DNA of 64,000 nucleotides from NCBI RefSeq assembly GCF_005144715.1, contig NZ_SWKR01000001.1, positions 558,001 to 622,000 of the forward strand, given 5' to 3'. Position numbers and translations under genes: made by a program. This document shows positions 17,304 to 26,271 of the stretch, piece by piece (positions within the stretch are counted from its first letter, which is position 1; each line of letters opens with the position of its first letter). The notes below the pieces were generated by a model. It saw only the letters and a list, made by a program, of their open reading frames with translations. It had not been told where the DNA came from and ran no database searches. This DNA is from Sphingomonas baiyangensis. GTDB taxonomy: Bacteria > Pseudomonadota > Alphaproteobacteria > Sphingomonadales > Sphingomonadaceae.

Positions 17304-18545
17304 ATGTCCGATCAGCCGTTGAGCCGCCGATACTTCATGCAGCTCGGCGCTGCGGGCGCCGCCAGCGCGATAGCGAGCGGTGCCGCAGCGCAGGACCGGC
17401 GGCTCGACCTGCCCAATCGCGCGATCGGCCGCCCGGCGCCGCAACTGGGCGGTCCCGCCGAGCTTCCCGATGCCGAGAAGGTCGGCATCGCCGTCGTCGG
17501 CCTGGGCAAGCTGGCGCTGGGCGAAGTGCTGCCCGCCTTCGGCCAGTGCAGGGCGGCGAAGCTCGCGGCGGTGGTGAGCGGCGATCCGGCGAAGGCGCGG
17601 CGCGTGGCGGCGCAGGCCGGGCTGCCCGACGATGCGATCTATTCGTATGAAAGTTACGACCGCATGGCGCAGGACCGACGGATCGACGTCGTCTACATCA
17701 TCCTGCCCAACAGCCTGCATGCCGATTATACCGTCCGCGCGTTCAAGGCGGGCAAGCACGTGCTGTGCGAAAAGCCGATGGCGACGACCGAGGCCGATTG
17801 CCGGCGGATGATCGCCGCCGCCGAAGCGGCGGACCGCAAGCTGATGATCGCCTATCGCTGCTTCTTCGAGCCCGCCAATCTGGAAGCGATGCGCGTGATG
17901 CGCTCGGGCACGCTCGGCAAGATCCGTTCGTTCTCGAGCGACAATGGCCGGCCGTCGAGCCTTTCGGACCCCGCCGACCAGTGGCGGCTCGACGGGCCGC
18001 TGTCGGGCGGCGGCGCGCTCACCGACATCGGCATCTACGGCATCAACGGCGCGCGCTATCTGCTGGGCGAGGAACCCGTCGAGGTCCGCGCCTGGGCCTA
18101 TACCGACAAGAGCGATCCGCGCTTCGCCGAGACCGAGGATGCCATCCACTGGCAGTTCCGCATGGCATCGGGCGTGATCGTCAACGGATCGACGAGCTTC
18201 TCCTATGCCTCGACCAGCCGGTTGCAGGCCGTCGGCGAGAAAGGCCGGCTGGTGATGGACCCCGCCACCAATTATCGCGGCATTCAGCTGGCGGTGCACG
18301 AAGGTGGCGTCGAGCGGCGGCCGCAGACCCCGGCGATCGATCAGTTCGCACGCGAGATGGACGAGATGGCAATGGTGGTGCGCCGCAATCGCCCGATCGC
18401 CGCAACGGGCGAGGAAGGGATGCAGGACGTGCGGCTGATGCTCGCCATCCTCGAATCGGTGCGGCAGGGCGGCGCGGCGGTGCGCACCGACTGGGGCTAC
18501 AAGCGCGCCGTCGATCCGGTCGAGCTGGCCGACCGCAAGGCCTGA
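17304..18545 (+). CDS. Gfo/Idh/MocA family oxidoreductase with twin-arginine signal
   Basis: The 413-aa protein is related to glucose-fructose oxidoreductases. It has a Rossmann N-domain with AVVGLGKLALGEVLP (about 63-77), the catalytic EKP motif in VLCEKPMATT (near 155-164), and a C-terminal alpha/beta substrate domain with ALTDIGIYGINGARYLLG. The N-terminus SRRYFMQLGAAGAASAIASGAAA at 7-29 is a twin-arginine signal, so it is probably exported folded with its NADP cofactor, as in Zymomonas Gfo. The substrate is unknown. It follows the SDR gene and converges on folP with a 3-bp gap. Confidence 0.88.
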   Translation: MSDQPLSRRYFMQLGAAGAASAIASGAAAQDRRLDLPNRAIGRPAPQLGGPAELPDAEKVGIAVVGLGKLALGEVLPAFGQCRAAKLAAVVSGDPAKARRVAAQAGLPDDAIYSYESYDRMAQDRRIDVVYIILPNSLHADYTVRAFKAGKHVLCEKPMATTEADCRRMIAAAEAADRKLMIAYRCFFEPANLEAMRVMRSGTLGKIRSFSSDNGRPSSLSDPADQWRLDGPLSGGGALTDIGIYGINGARYLLGEEPVEVRAWAYTDKSDPRFAETEDAIHWQFRMASGVIVNGSTSFSYASTSRLQAVGEKGRLVMDPATNYRGIQLAVHEGGVERRPQTPAIDQFAREMDEMAMVVRRNRPIAATGEEGMQDVRLMLAILESVRQGGAAVRTDWGYKRAVDPVELADRKA

Positions 18546-18548
18546 GTT

Positions 18549-19661
18549 TCAGCGCCCCACCAGCGCATGGTCACGCAGGCCGCGCCATATGCGCAGCGCC
18601 TGCACGCTGTCGGCGACGTCGTGGACGCGCAGCAGTTGTGCGCCCGCCTCGGCGCCTCTCAGCGCCAGCGCGATCGAACCGCCCAGCCGCTCGGCCGCGG
18701 GCGCCTCGTTCGACAAGGCGCCGATGATGCGCTTGCGGCTGGCCCCCAGCAGGATCGGGCAGCCAAGGCCGTGCAGCATCGCCAGTCCGTTGAGCAGCGC
18801 CAAATTGTGCCCCAGCGCCTTGCCGAAGCCGATACCCGGATCGACGACGATGTTCGCGCGATCGACACCGGCGGCGACCACTGCCTCGATCCGCGCCTCG
18901 AGCCAGTCGAACACCTCGACCAGCGCGTCGTCATAGCGCGCATCGCCATCGGCGCCCTTCTTCGGATCGGGCGAGTGCATCAGCACTACCGGGCAGCCCG
19001 CCTTCGCCACCACCTCGGCGGCGCGGTCGTCCCAGGCGAGCGCCGCCACGTCGTTGACGACGTGCGCGCCCGCCGCCAGCGCGGCTTCCATGACGCTGGC
19101 CTTGCGCGTGTCGATCGCGACGGGAACGCCGCTCGCCGCCAGCCGCTCGATCACCGGCACGACGCGCTTCGCTTCCTCGCCTTCCCACACCAGCGGCGCG
19201 CCGGGGCGCGTCGATTCGCCGCCGACATCGATGATCGCGGCGCCCTTCTCGGCCATCGCGACGCCTGCCGCGGCAGCGGCGGCGGGATCGCCATGATGCG
19301 TGCCGCCATCGGAAAAGCTGTCGGGCGTCACGTTGAGAATGCCCATCACCAGCGGCTGGTCGAGCCGCAGCACGCGCTCGCCCGCGCGGATCGGCGGACG
19401 CGGCGCGGCGATGCGATTCTCAAGCAGGCGCAAGCGATCGGCCTGCGCGGCGGGCAGTCGCTCGATCAGCCCGGGCAGATCGGCGACCCCGATCGTGCGC
19501 TGCGCCACGCGCGCGCCGGCATCGACCGCGATCAGCTCATAGCCCGCGAACCACTGCATTCCGCCCGCCAGCCGCGTGACCTCGCCATCGCGGCCGATCG
19601 GCGTGTCGACGAAATGGAAAGGGCGCAGATATAGGCGCGCGGAGGCGGGAACGGCGATCAT
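18549..19661 (-). CDS. folP: Dihydropteroate synthase
   Basis: It condenses p-aminobenzoate with the pterin diphosphate in folate synthesis and is the sulfonamide target. The 370-aa protein carries a roughly 95-residue N-terminal extension, common in sphingomonads, before the TIM barrel. The barrel shows the signatures MGILNVTPDSFSDGG (near 106-120), GESTRPGAP, the Asn-Asp pair in HVVNDVAAL, DPGIGFGK and GASRKRII. No other folate gene is adjacent. It is divergent from the GNAT gene across 44 bp. Confidence 0.94.
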   Translation of the reverse strand: MIAVPASARLYLRPFHFVDTPIGRDGEVTRLAGGMQWFAGYELIAVDAGARVAQRTIGVADLPGLIERLPAAQADRLRLLENRIAAPRPPIRAGERVLRLDQPLVMGILNVTPDSFSDGGTHHGDPAAAAAAGVAMAEKGAAIIDVGGESTRPGAPLVWEGEEAKRVVPVIERLAASGVPVAIDTRKASVMEAALAAGAHVVNDVAALAWDDRAAEVVAKAGCPVVLMHSPDPKKGADGDARYDDALVEVFDWLEARIEAVVAAGVDRANIVVDPGIGFGKALGHNLALLNGLAMLHGLGCPILLGASRKRIIGALSNEAPAAERLGGSIALALRGAEAGAQLLRVHDVADSVQALRIWRGLRDHALVGR

Positions 19662-19705
19662 CCCCGCGCTGTACCGGCGCCGCGCGGCGTGCGAAAGAGC
19701 GCGCC

Positions 19706-20236
19706 ATGCCGCCCCGGTTCCGTGACGCCACGCCTGCCGATGTGCCCGCGCTGCACGCGCTCGTCGAGCGTGCGTATCGCGGAGAAGCGGCGCGCACCGG
19801 CTGGACGCACGAGGCCGATCTGCTCGGCGGCCAGCGCACCGATCCGGCGATGCTCGCAGCGCTGCTCGCCGATCCCCGCCATGCGATGCCGCTCGCGTTC
19901 GATCCTGCCGGCGTGCTGCTGGGGTGTGTCAGCATCACGCAGCGTGCCGATCGCCTCGCCTATCTTGGAATGCTGACCGTCGATCCCGCGCGACAGGCGG
20001 CCGGCCTCGGTCGCGCGCTGCTGGCCGAAGGCGAGCGCGTCGCCGCCACGCGCTTCGGCGCGACGCGCATTGAGATGACGGTGATCGTCCAGCGCCCCGA
20101 GCTGATCGCCTGGTACGAGCGCCGCGGCTATTGCCTGACGGGCGAAACGCGCCCCTTCCCGCACGGTGACGCGCGCTTCGGTGTGCCGGTGCGGCCCGAT
20201 CTGGCGTTCGTGGTGCTCGACAAGCTGCTCGGCTGA
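19706..20236 (+). CDS. GNAT family N-acetyltransferase
   Basis: This 176-aa acyl-CoA-dependent transferase has the GNAT fold: an N-terminal RDATPADVPALHALVERAYRG and the central acetyl-CoA loop motif MLTVDPARQAAGLGRALLAEGE at about 89-110 (R/Q-x-x-G-x-G/A as QAAGLGR). The ELIAWYERRGYCLTGET segment is the typical beta 6/7 signature. Its substrate is unassigned. It converges on the methyltransferase gene with a 4-bp gap. Confidence 0.87.
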   Translation: MPPRFRDATPADVPALHALVERAYRGEAARTGWTHEADLLGGQRTDPAMLAALLADPRHAMPLAFDPAGVLLGCVSITQRADRLAYLGMLTVDPARQAAGLGRALLAEGERVAATRFGATRIEMTVIVQRPELIAWYERRGYCLTGETRPFPHGDARFGVPVRPDLAFVVLDKLLG

Positions 20237-20240
20237 CGCC

Positions 20241-20978
20241 TCAGCGCTCGGCGCGCCAGCCGCCGGCATCGCCCGGTGCCGGCTCGATCGTGCGGTCGCC
20301 GACCAGGCCTTCGAAGCGGCGTCCGTTCGCCGTGAACGTGATGCGATCGCCGCGCAGCATGGCGTCGGTCAGGATCGCGGCGTCGAGCGTGCCCGAAATC
20401 CGCTGATAGCGCTGTTCGATCGTCAGCGTCGCGGCGCCCCCGCCGGGCAGCGCCATGCGCCATTGGCCCCCCGCGACGGCGGGCACGATCCAAAGATAGA
20501 CGCGGCGTTCGTCGACGCGCGTGAAGCCGTCATGCGTCCAGTCGCCCATGTCGAAGGCGTGCGCCACCACGCGGCTGCCGGGACGCATCTCGTTGAGGAT
20601 GCGCGGGCGCAGTTTCAGGTTCATGTCGGGCATCAGGTACAAGGTCAGCACATCGGCGTCGCGCAGCCGCGTGTCGAACAGGTTCTCGCGGCGAAAGCGT
20701 ACGCGCGGCGAAAGCTCGGCCTCGCGCGCCAGCCAGTTGGCGCGCGCGACCAGCCGCGAATCGATGTCGATGCCCAGCGCCTCGGCCCCGCGCTTGCCCG
20801 CCGCGATCGCGATGCGCCCGTCGCCCGAGCCGAGGTCGATCAGCAGATCGTCGGGGCCGACCTCGGCGATATCGAGCATCGCCTCGACCACGGGTTCGGG
20901 CGACGGGACGAAGGGCGCGTCGCGCTCCTGCCCGAACGCGGACAGGAGCAGCGACAGCGAGACGAGCGCGGTAATCAT
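20241..20978 (-). CDS. Class I SAM-dependent methyltransferase with apparent signal peptide
   Basis: The 245-aa protein contains SAM motif I LIDLGSGDGR at about 46-55 and an acidic loop at GIDIDSRLVARAN, so the methyltransferase fold is clear. The first 16 residues (MITALVSLSLLLSAFG) look like a Sec signal or membrane anchor, which is odd for an enzyme needing cytoplasmic SAM. The C-terminal 90 residues form a beta-rich region (VYLWIVPAVAGGQWRMALPGG) not typical of small methyltransferases. The substrate is unknown. It is preceded by the long inverted repeat at 21014-21095. Confidence 0.8.
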   Translation of the reverse strand: MITALVSLSLLLSAFGQERDAPFVPSPEPVVEAMLDIAEVGPDDLLIDLGSGDGRIAIAAGKRGAEALGIDIDSRLVARANWLAREAELSPRVRFRRENLFDTRLRDADVLTLYLMPDMNLKLRPRILNEMRPGSRVVAHAFDMGDWTHDGFTRVDERRVYLWIVPAVAGGQWRMALPGGGAATLTIEQRYQRISGTLDAAILTDAMLRGDRITFTANGRRFEGLVGDRTIEPAPGDAGGWRAER

Positions 20979-21013
20979 CGTCGCCGTCTAGCGCTATTTC
21001 GCGCTGCGCTGAA

Positions 21014-21095
21014 GCGGTGCCGGCCCGCTCCCCCACCCGGCCACCCACGAGAGTATCCTGTTGGGTGGCCGGGTGGGGGAGCGGGCCGGCACCGC
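21014..21095. repeat. Perfect 34-bp inverted repeat with 14-nt loop
   Basis: The left arm 21014-21047 (starting GCGGTGCCGGCCCGCTCC) is the exact reverse complement of the right arm 21062-21095; the loop at 21048-21061 is CGAGAGTATCCTGT. Flanking bases extend the pairing imperfectly (GCTGAA against TTCAGC, with a 2-nt offset). There is no T-run, so it is not a standard intrinsic terminator. It fills most of the 172-bp gap between the M3 peptidase and methyltransferase genes. It may be a miniature mobile or REP-type element, or an mRNA-processing hairpin. Confidence 0.9.
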
Positions 21096-21150
21096 GCTGT
21101 TCAGCTCTGCTAAACCAAAGACCGCGACGATGCGCCAGCTTGGCGCGCGC

Positions 21151-23283
21151 TCAATCGGTCGGGAAGCCGCGTACCTTGAGCAGCGCGTTGACGTCGGGGT
21201 CGCGCCCGCGGAACTGGCGATAGGCCTCGGCGCGATCGGTCTCGTTGCCCGTCGACAAGAGGATGTCGGCAAAGCGCTTCGCCGTCGCCTGATCCCACGG
21301 CCCGCCGGCTTCCTCGAACGCCGCCCAGGTATCGGCGTCCATCGTCTCGGACCACAGATAGCTGTAATAGCCCGCCGAATAGCTGTCCGACGAGAACAGG
21401 TGATTGAACTGCGGCAGGCGGTGCCGCATCACGATCTCGCGCGGCATGCCGATCTCGTCGAGCGCCGCCTTCTCGAACGCATCGGGATCGACGATGCCGT
21501 CGGCCTTGGTGTGCAGCTTCATGTCGACGATCGCCGAGGAGAGATATTCGACCGTGGCAAAGCCCTGGTTGAAGGTCTGCGCGGCGATCACCTTGTCGAG
21601 CAGCGCCTGCGGCATCGGCTGCTTCGTCTCGTAGTGCCGCGCGTACTTGTCGAGCACGTCGCGCGTCAGCAGCCAGTGCTCGTTCACCTGGCTCGGATAT
21701 TCGACGAAGTCGCGCGGCGTGCCGGCAAGCCCCGGATAGGTCACGTCCTGCAACAGCGAATGGATCGCGTGGCCAAATTCGTGGAACAGCGTCTCGGCAT
21801 CGTCGAGGCTGATGAGCACCGGCTCGCCGGGTGCGGCGGGCGCGAAATTGTTGTTGTTCGAGGAAAGCGGCGTCTGCGCCGGCGCCAGATCGCGCTGCGA
21901 GCGATAGGTCGTCGCCCATGCGCCCGAACGCTTGCCCGTCCGCGCGAAATCGTCGCGATAGAACAGGCCTACATACTGGCCCTCGCGGTCGGTGACTTCG
22001 TACACGCGTACACGCGGCTCGAATACGGGGACCTTGCCCGTGATTTCCTTGAAATTGAGGCCGTAGAGCCGGTTGGCGGCGTAGTAGGACGCCTCGATGA
22101 TGTTATCGAGCGCGAAATAGGGCTTCAGCTCGGCCTGATCGAGGTCGTAGCGCGCCTTGCGCACCTTCTCCTGATAGAAGCGATAGTCCCACGGCTCGAT
22201 CGTGATCGCCTGACCTTCCTTGGCGGCGATCGCCGTCATGTCGGCGACTTCCTGTTTCACGCGGCCGACCGCGGCGGGCCATACGCGCATCATCAGGTTC
22301 ATCGCGGCATCGGGCGTCTTGGCCATCGTGTCCTGCATCCGCCAGTGCGCATGCGTCGGAAAGCCGAGCAGCCTTGCCCGCTCGGCGCGCAGCTTGACGA
22401 TGTTGGCGATCGTCGCGTTGGTGTCGTTGGCGCCGCCATTGTCGCCGCGATTGACGAAGACGCGCCACACCTTCTCGCGCAGCGCGCGATCGGTGCCGAA
22501 GGTGAGTACCGGATCGACCGCCGAGCGCGTGTTGACGATCGCCCAGCCCGTCTGCCCGCGCTCCTTGGCGGCAGCCGCGGCGCCCGCCTTCACGCTGGCG
22601 GGCACGCCGGCGAGCTCGGCTTCGTTGGTGATGAGGATCGAAGTCGATTCGTCGGCGAGCAGCTTTTCGGAAAAGGTCGAGAACTCGCTGGCGAGCGCCT
22701 GGTTGAGCCGCGAGAGCTCGGCCTTCTGTTCGGCGTTCAGCTTCGCGCCCTGGCGCACGAAGCTGTCATAGGTGCGCTCGACCAGCCGGCGCTGCTGCGG
22801 ATCGAGCCGCGCGCGATCGTTCCACACCGCCTCGATGCGCTGGAACAGCATCGGATCGAAGGTGATCTCGTCGTTCGCCGCGGCGAACTTCGGCGACCAT
22901 TCGCGGTCGAGCGCCTGATATTCCTTGTTGTTGTTGTTCGACGTCATCACGCCGAACACCGCGAACACGCGATTGAGCCGCTTGCCGGCATTCTGCATCG
23001 GCACGAAGATCGATTCGAACGTCGGCACCGAGCGCTTGCGCGTGATCGCCTGATATTCGGCGCGGCGCTCGGCCAGCGCGACCTCGAATGCCTGCGGGAA
23101 CAGCTCGGGGCGCACCTTGTCCCACGGCGGCACGCCGCCATAGGGGCCGGTCCATTCGGCGAGCAGCGGATTGGCGGCGATCGCGGCGGAATCGGCGGCG
23201 GCGGCGGGTGCCGGCGCGCTTTGGGCCAGCGCGGTCATCGGCACCAGCGAAAGCGACGTGGCGGCGAGCAGAAGCGTGCGCAA
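21151..23283 (-). CDS. M3 family metallopeptidase, peptidyl-dipeptidase Dcp-like, exported
   Basis: This 710-aa zinc peptidase probably trims oligopeptides in the periplasm. The zinc site HEFGH is at about 501-505 in ETLFHEFGHAIHS, with the third ligand Glu expected in the downstream YPSQVNEHW segment. A Sec signal precedes the mature protein (LRTLLLAATSLSLVPMTALAQS). The start is a TTG at 23283, with GGAG 8 nt upstream; no ATG or GTG gives a plausible signal peptide. Asn repeats (NNNN) occur near 115 and 475. It is divergent from a TonB receptor across 185 bp, which suggests a peptide uptake link. Confidence 0.9.
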   Translation of the reverse strand: MRTLLLAATSLSLVPMTALAQSAPAPAAAADSAAIAANPLLAEWTGPYGGVPPWDKVRPELFPQAFEVALAERRAEYQAITRKRSVPTFESIFVPMQNAGKRLNRVFAVFGVMTSNNNNKEYQALDREWSPKFAAANDEITFDPMLFQRIEAVWNDRARLDPQQRRLVERTYDSFVRQGAKLNAEQKAELSRLNQALASEFSTFSEKLLADESTSILITNEAELAGVPASVKAGAAAAAKERGQTGWAIVNTRSAVDPVLTFGTDRALREKVWRVFVNRGDNGGANDTNATIANIVKLRAERARLLGFPTHAHWRMQDTMAKTPDAAMNLMMRVWPAAVGRVKQEVADMTAIAAKEGQAITIEPWDYRFYQEKVRKARYDLDQAELKPYFALDNIIEASYYAANRLYGLNFKEITGKVPVFEPRVRVYEVTDREGQYVGLFYRDDFARTGKRSGAWATTYRSQRDLAPAQTPLSSNNNNFAPAAPGEPVLISLDDAETLFHEFGHAIHSLLQDVTYPGLAGTPRDFVEYPSQVNEHWLLTRDVLDKYARHYETKQPMPQALLDKVIAAQTFNQGFATVEYLSSAIVDMKLHTKADGIVDPDAFEKAALDEIGMPREIVMRHRLPQFNHLFSSDSYSAGYYSYLWSETMDADTWAAFEEAGGPWDQATAKRFADILLSTGNETDRAEAYRQFRGRDPDVNALLKVRGFPTD

Positions 23284-23468
23284 GAAACATTCTCCGTGAA
23301 TTGCATGGGTCGAAGATAGCGATGGCAGCGCGCGAATGAACCCCCGCTGGCCGTTCCCGCGACCGGGGAACTGCGCGCTGCCCGACAAAGTTCTGCGACA
23401 TTCACCGGCTAGGCCCGCCGTGCCGGCAGCCATGCCGGCGTGTGCCCCGCTTGCAGAACTGGACCCAG

Positions 23469-26249
23469 ATGCCCCGCTTTCCCCGCACCGCAACTGCCTT
23501 GTGGCTCGTGCTGCTGCCCGGCGCCGCGCTCGCGCAGCAGGCTCCCCCCGAACCGCCGGAAGTGACGGGCGCCGAGGTCGATGCCGGCGAGACCGAGGCC
23601 GCCGACGAGATCGTCGTGACGGGTGCGCGCGAACGCGGTGCGGTGATCGGCGACGTGCCGCCCGAACAGCAGCTCTCGCCCGCCGATATCCGCGCCTATG
23701 GCGTCAGCTCGGTCGCCGAGCTGCTCGAGGAACTGAGCCCGCAGACGGGATCGGGGCGCGGGCGCGGCGGCGAGGCGCCGGTAGTGCTGCTCGAAGGACG
23801 GCGCATCGGCAGCTTCCGCGAAATCCGCGAACTGCCGACCGAAGCGATCCTGCGCGTCGATATCCTGCCCGAGGAAGTCGCGCTCAAATATGGCTATAGC
23901 GCCAACCAGCGCGTGGTGAACTTCGTGCTGCGCCCGCGTTTCCGCGCGATCACCGTCGAGGTCGAGGGCAACGCGCCCACCGATGGCGGCACCGCGAGCG
24001 GCGAGGCCGAGGTCAATTATCTGCGCATCAACCGGCTCGGCCGCCTCAATGTCGAGCTCGAGGTCGAAGCGCAGAGCGCGCTCACCGAGGCCGAGCGCGA
24101 TCTGGTACCCGACAGCGGCGGATCGCCGTTCGATCTGGCCGGCAACGTCGTGGCGGCGCGCGGCGCGGCCGAGATCGATCCCGCGCTGAGTGCGCTGGCG
24201 GGCACGCGCGTCACCGTCGCACCCGTCACCAGCGCCACGCCCGGCCTCGCCGATTTCGCTGCCGGCGCCAACATCGCCAACGTCACCGATGTCGGCGCTT
24301 TCCGCACGCTGCGCCCTTCGAGCCAGAGCGTGCGCGGCAATGCCGTGCTCGCGCGCACCATCTTCGGCGACGTCGCCGCCACCGCGACTTTGGGCTTCGA
24401 CTTCGGCGATTCGCGCGCGCTGCTCGGGCTGCCGGGCATCGACCTGTCGTTGCCGGCGACGAGCCCCTTCTCGCCCTTCGGCACCGAGGTGCGCGTGCTG
24501 CGTGCCATCGACGCGCTGGGGCCGCTGCTGCGCGAAACGCAGAGCCGCGAGGTCGAGGCCGCGATCAGCGCCAACGGCAATGCCGGCGACTGGCGCTGGA
24601 CGCTGACGGGCAACTACACGCGCAACCAGACCGATACCGAGACCGATCGCAGCCTCGATCTGGCGACGTTGCAGGCCGGCGTCACGGCGGGCGGCGCCAA
24701 TCCCTTCGGTGCCTTGCCGGCACTCGCGCTGCTTCCCGCCGATACCGCGCGCTCGGTCAGCAACGTCGCGCGCGTCGACGGCGTGGCGAACGGCGACCTG
24801 TTCGCGCTACCCGCCGGCGACGTTTCCACCAGCGTGCGGCTGGGACTGCGCAGCCAGAGCCTCGACAGCCGCTCGGTGCGCGCCGGCCTCGTCCAGACCG
24901 CCGATATCGGGCGGCGCAGCGCCAATGCGCAGGTCAATCTCGACCTGCCGATCACCAGCCGCCGCGCGGGCGTGCTCGATGCGATCGGCGACCTCTCGCT
25001 CAACGCCAATGCCGAAGTCGACCGGCTATCCGATTTCGGCACGCTCACGACGCTCGGCTACGGCCTCAACTGGTCGCCGATCCGCGCGCTCAGGCTGATC
25101 GCCTCGGTCAGCCACGAGGAAGGCGCGCCCAGCCCGCAGCAGGTCGGCAACCCCGTCATCCAGACCCCCAATGTGCGCGTGTTCGATTTCGTCAACGGCG
25201 AGACGGTGGACGTGACGCTCGTCGAGGGCGGCAATCCGGGGCTGCGCGCCGACAATCGCGACGTGTTCAAGCTCGGCGCCAATCTGCGCCCCTTCGACGA
25301 TATCGATCTCAGCCTGCGCGCCGACTATACCAGCAGCACGATCCGCGACCTCATCTCGGGCTTCCCCACCGCGACGGCCGAGATCGAGGCGGCGTTCCCC
25401 GATCGCTTCACGCGCGATCCCGCCGGGCGGCTGATCGAAATCGACAACCGCCCGGTCAATTTCGCGCGCAGCGAGCGGTCGCAGATCCGCTACGGCTTCA
25501 ACCTGTCGCTGCCGATCACCGGCACGCTCCAGCGCCGCGCGCGCGAGGTCCGCGAAGCCGGCGGCGATCCGCGCGCGGTGTATCGCGAGGCCTATGGCCT
25601 GCCCGAACGCGGCAACCGGCGCCGCGAACAGCCGCCCGCCGAGGGAGCCGCGACGCCCGAGGGACAGGCACGCGCTGCCGAGACCGCAGAGGCCGAGCGG
25701 CCACGTCGGGGCCGCGGTGGTGGTGGGGGCTTCGGTCGCTTCGGCGGCGGTCGCGGCGGCGCGCAGGGCGGCGGGCGCTTCCAGTTCTCGGCCTTTCACA
25801 CCGTCCGGCTGACCGAGACGATCCTGATCCGCGACGGTTTGCCCGAGCTCGATCTGCTCGATGGATCGGCGACCGGCAGCCGCGGCGGTCAGCCACGGCA
25901 CGAGGTGCAGCTACGCACCGGCTTCACCAAGGACGGGTTCGGCGCACGCCTCAACGCCGATTGGCAGTCGGGCACGCGCGTCGATGGCGGCACGCCTGCC
26001 GAGACGCTCTTCTTCGACGATTTCGCGACGTTCGACCTGCGATTGTTCGCCAATCTGGGGCAGATGCCCGATCTGGTGCGCGACAATCGCTGGCTGCGCG
26101 GCACGCGCGTCACGCTGGCGGTGAGCAACCTGTTCAACGCGCGCCTGGGCGTGCGCGACGCCGCCGGCGTGGTGCCGCTCGGCTACCAGCCCGCGCTGCT
26201 CGATCCCGTCGGGCGATCGGTGCGGGTCGAACTGCGCAAGCTGTTTTGA
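23469..26249 (+). CDS. TonB-dependent receptor-like outer membrane protein
   Basis: The 926-aa protein has a signal peptide (MPRFPRTATALWLVLLPGAALA), a TonB-box-like EIVVTGARERG at about 46-56, and a plug with VAELLEELSPQTG and VVLLEGRRIGSFREI. A beta-barrel follows and ends in Phe (RVELRKLF). An unusual Pro/Glu/Arg then Gly-rich low-complexity segment interrupts the barrel at about 700-775 (GRGGGGGFGRFGGG). I chose the ATG at 23469; a GTG at 23442 would add nine residues before the signal. The substrate is unknown. It is divergent from the M3 peptidase gene and stands alone downstream. Confidence 0.85.
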   Translation: MPRFPRTATALWLVLLPGAALAQQAPPEPPEVTGAEVDAGETEAADEIVVTGARERGAVIGDVPPEQQLSPADIRAYGVSSVAELLEELSPQTGSGRGRGGEAPVVLLEGRRIGSFREIRELPTEAILRVDILPEEVALKYGYSANQRVVNFVLRPRFRAITVEVEGNAPTDGGTASGEAEVNYLRINRLGRLNVELEVEAQSALTEAERDLVPDSGGSPFDLAGNVVAARGAAEIDPALSALAGTRVTVAPVTSATPGLADFAAGANIANVTDVGAFRTLRPSSQSVRGNAVLARTIFGDVAATATLGFDFGDSRALLGLPGIDLSLPATSPFSPFGTEVRVLRAIDALGPLLRETQSREVEAAISANGNAGDWRWTLTGNYTRNQTDTETDRSLDLATLQAGVTAGGANPFGALPALALLPADTARSVSNVARVDGVANGDLFALPAGDVSTSVRLGLRSQSLDSRSVRAGLVQTADIGRRSANAQVNLDLPITSRRAGVLDAIGDLSLNANAEVDRLSDFGTLTTLGYGLNWSPIRALRLIASVSHEEGAPSPQQVGNPVIQTPNVRVFDFVNGETVDVTLVEGGNPGLRADNRDVFKLGANLRPFDDIDLSLRADYTSSTIRDLISGFPTATAEIEAAFPDRFTRDPAGRLIEIDNRPVNFARSERSQIRYGFNLSLPITGTLQRRAREVREAGGDPRAVYREAYGLPERGNRRREQPPAEGAATPEGQARAAETAEAERPRRGRGGGGGFGRFGGGRGGAQGGGRFQFSAFHTVRLTETILIRDGLPELDLLDGSATGSRGGQPRHEVQLRTGFTKDGFGARLNADWQSGTRVDGGTPAETLFFDDFATFDLRLFANLGQMPDLVRDNRWLRGTRVTLAVSNLFNARLGVRDAAGVVPLGYQPALLDPVGRSVRVELRKLF

Positions 26250-26271
26250 CGGCGGGCGGTGCCGCGCGACC

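Noticed and set aside
23353..23371. A short inverted repeat (GTTCCC/GGGAAC) between the M3 peptidase and TonB receptor genes
   Set aside because: Six-base arms are expected by chance in such GC-rich sequence, and there is no regulator to connect it to.
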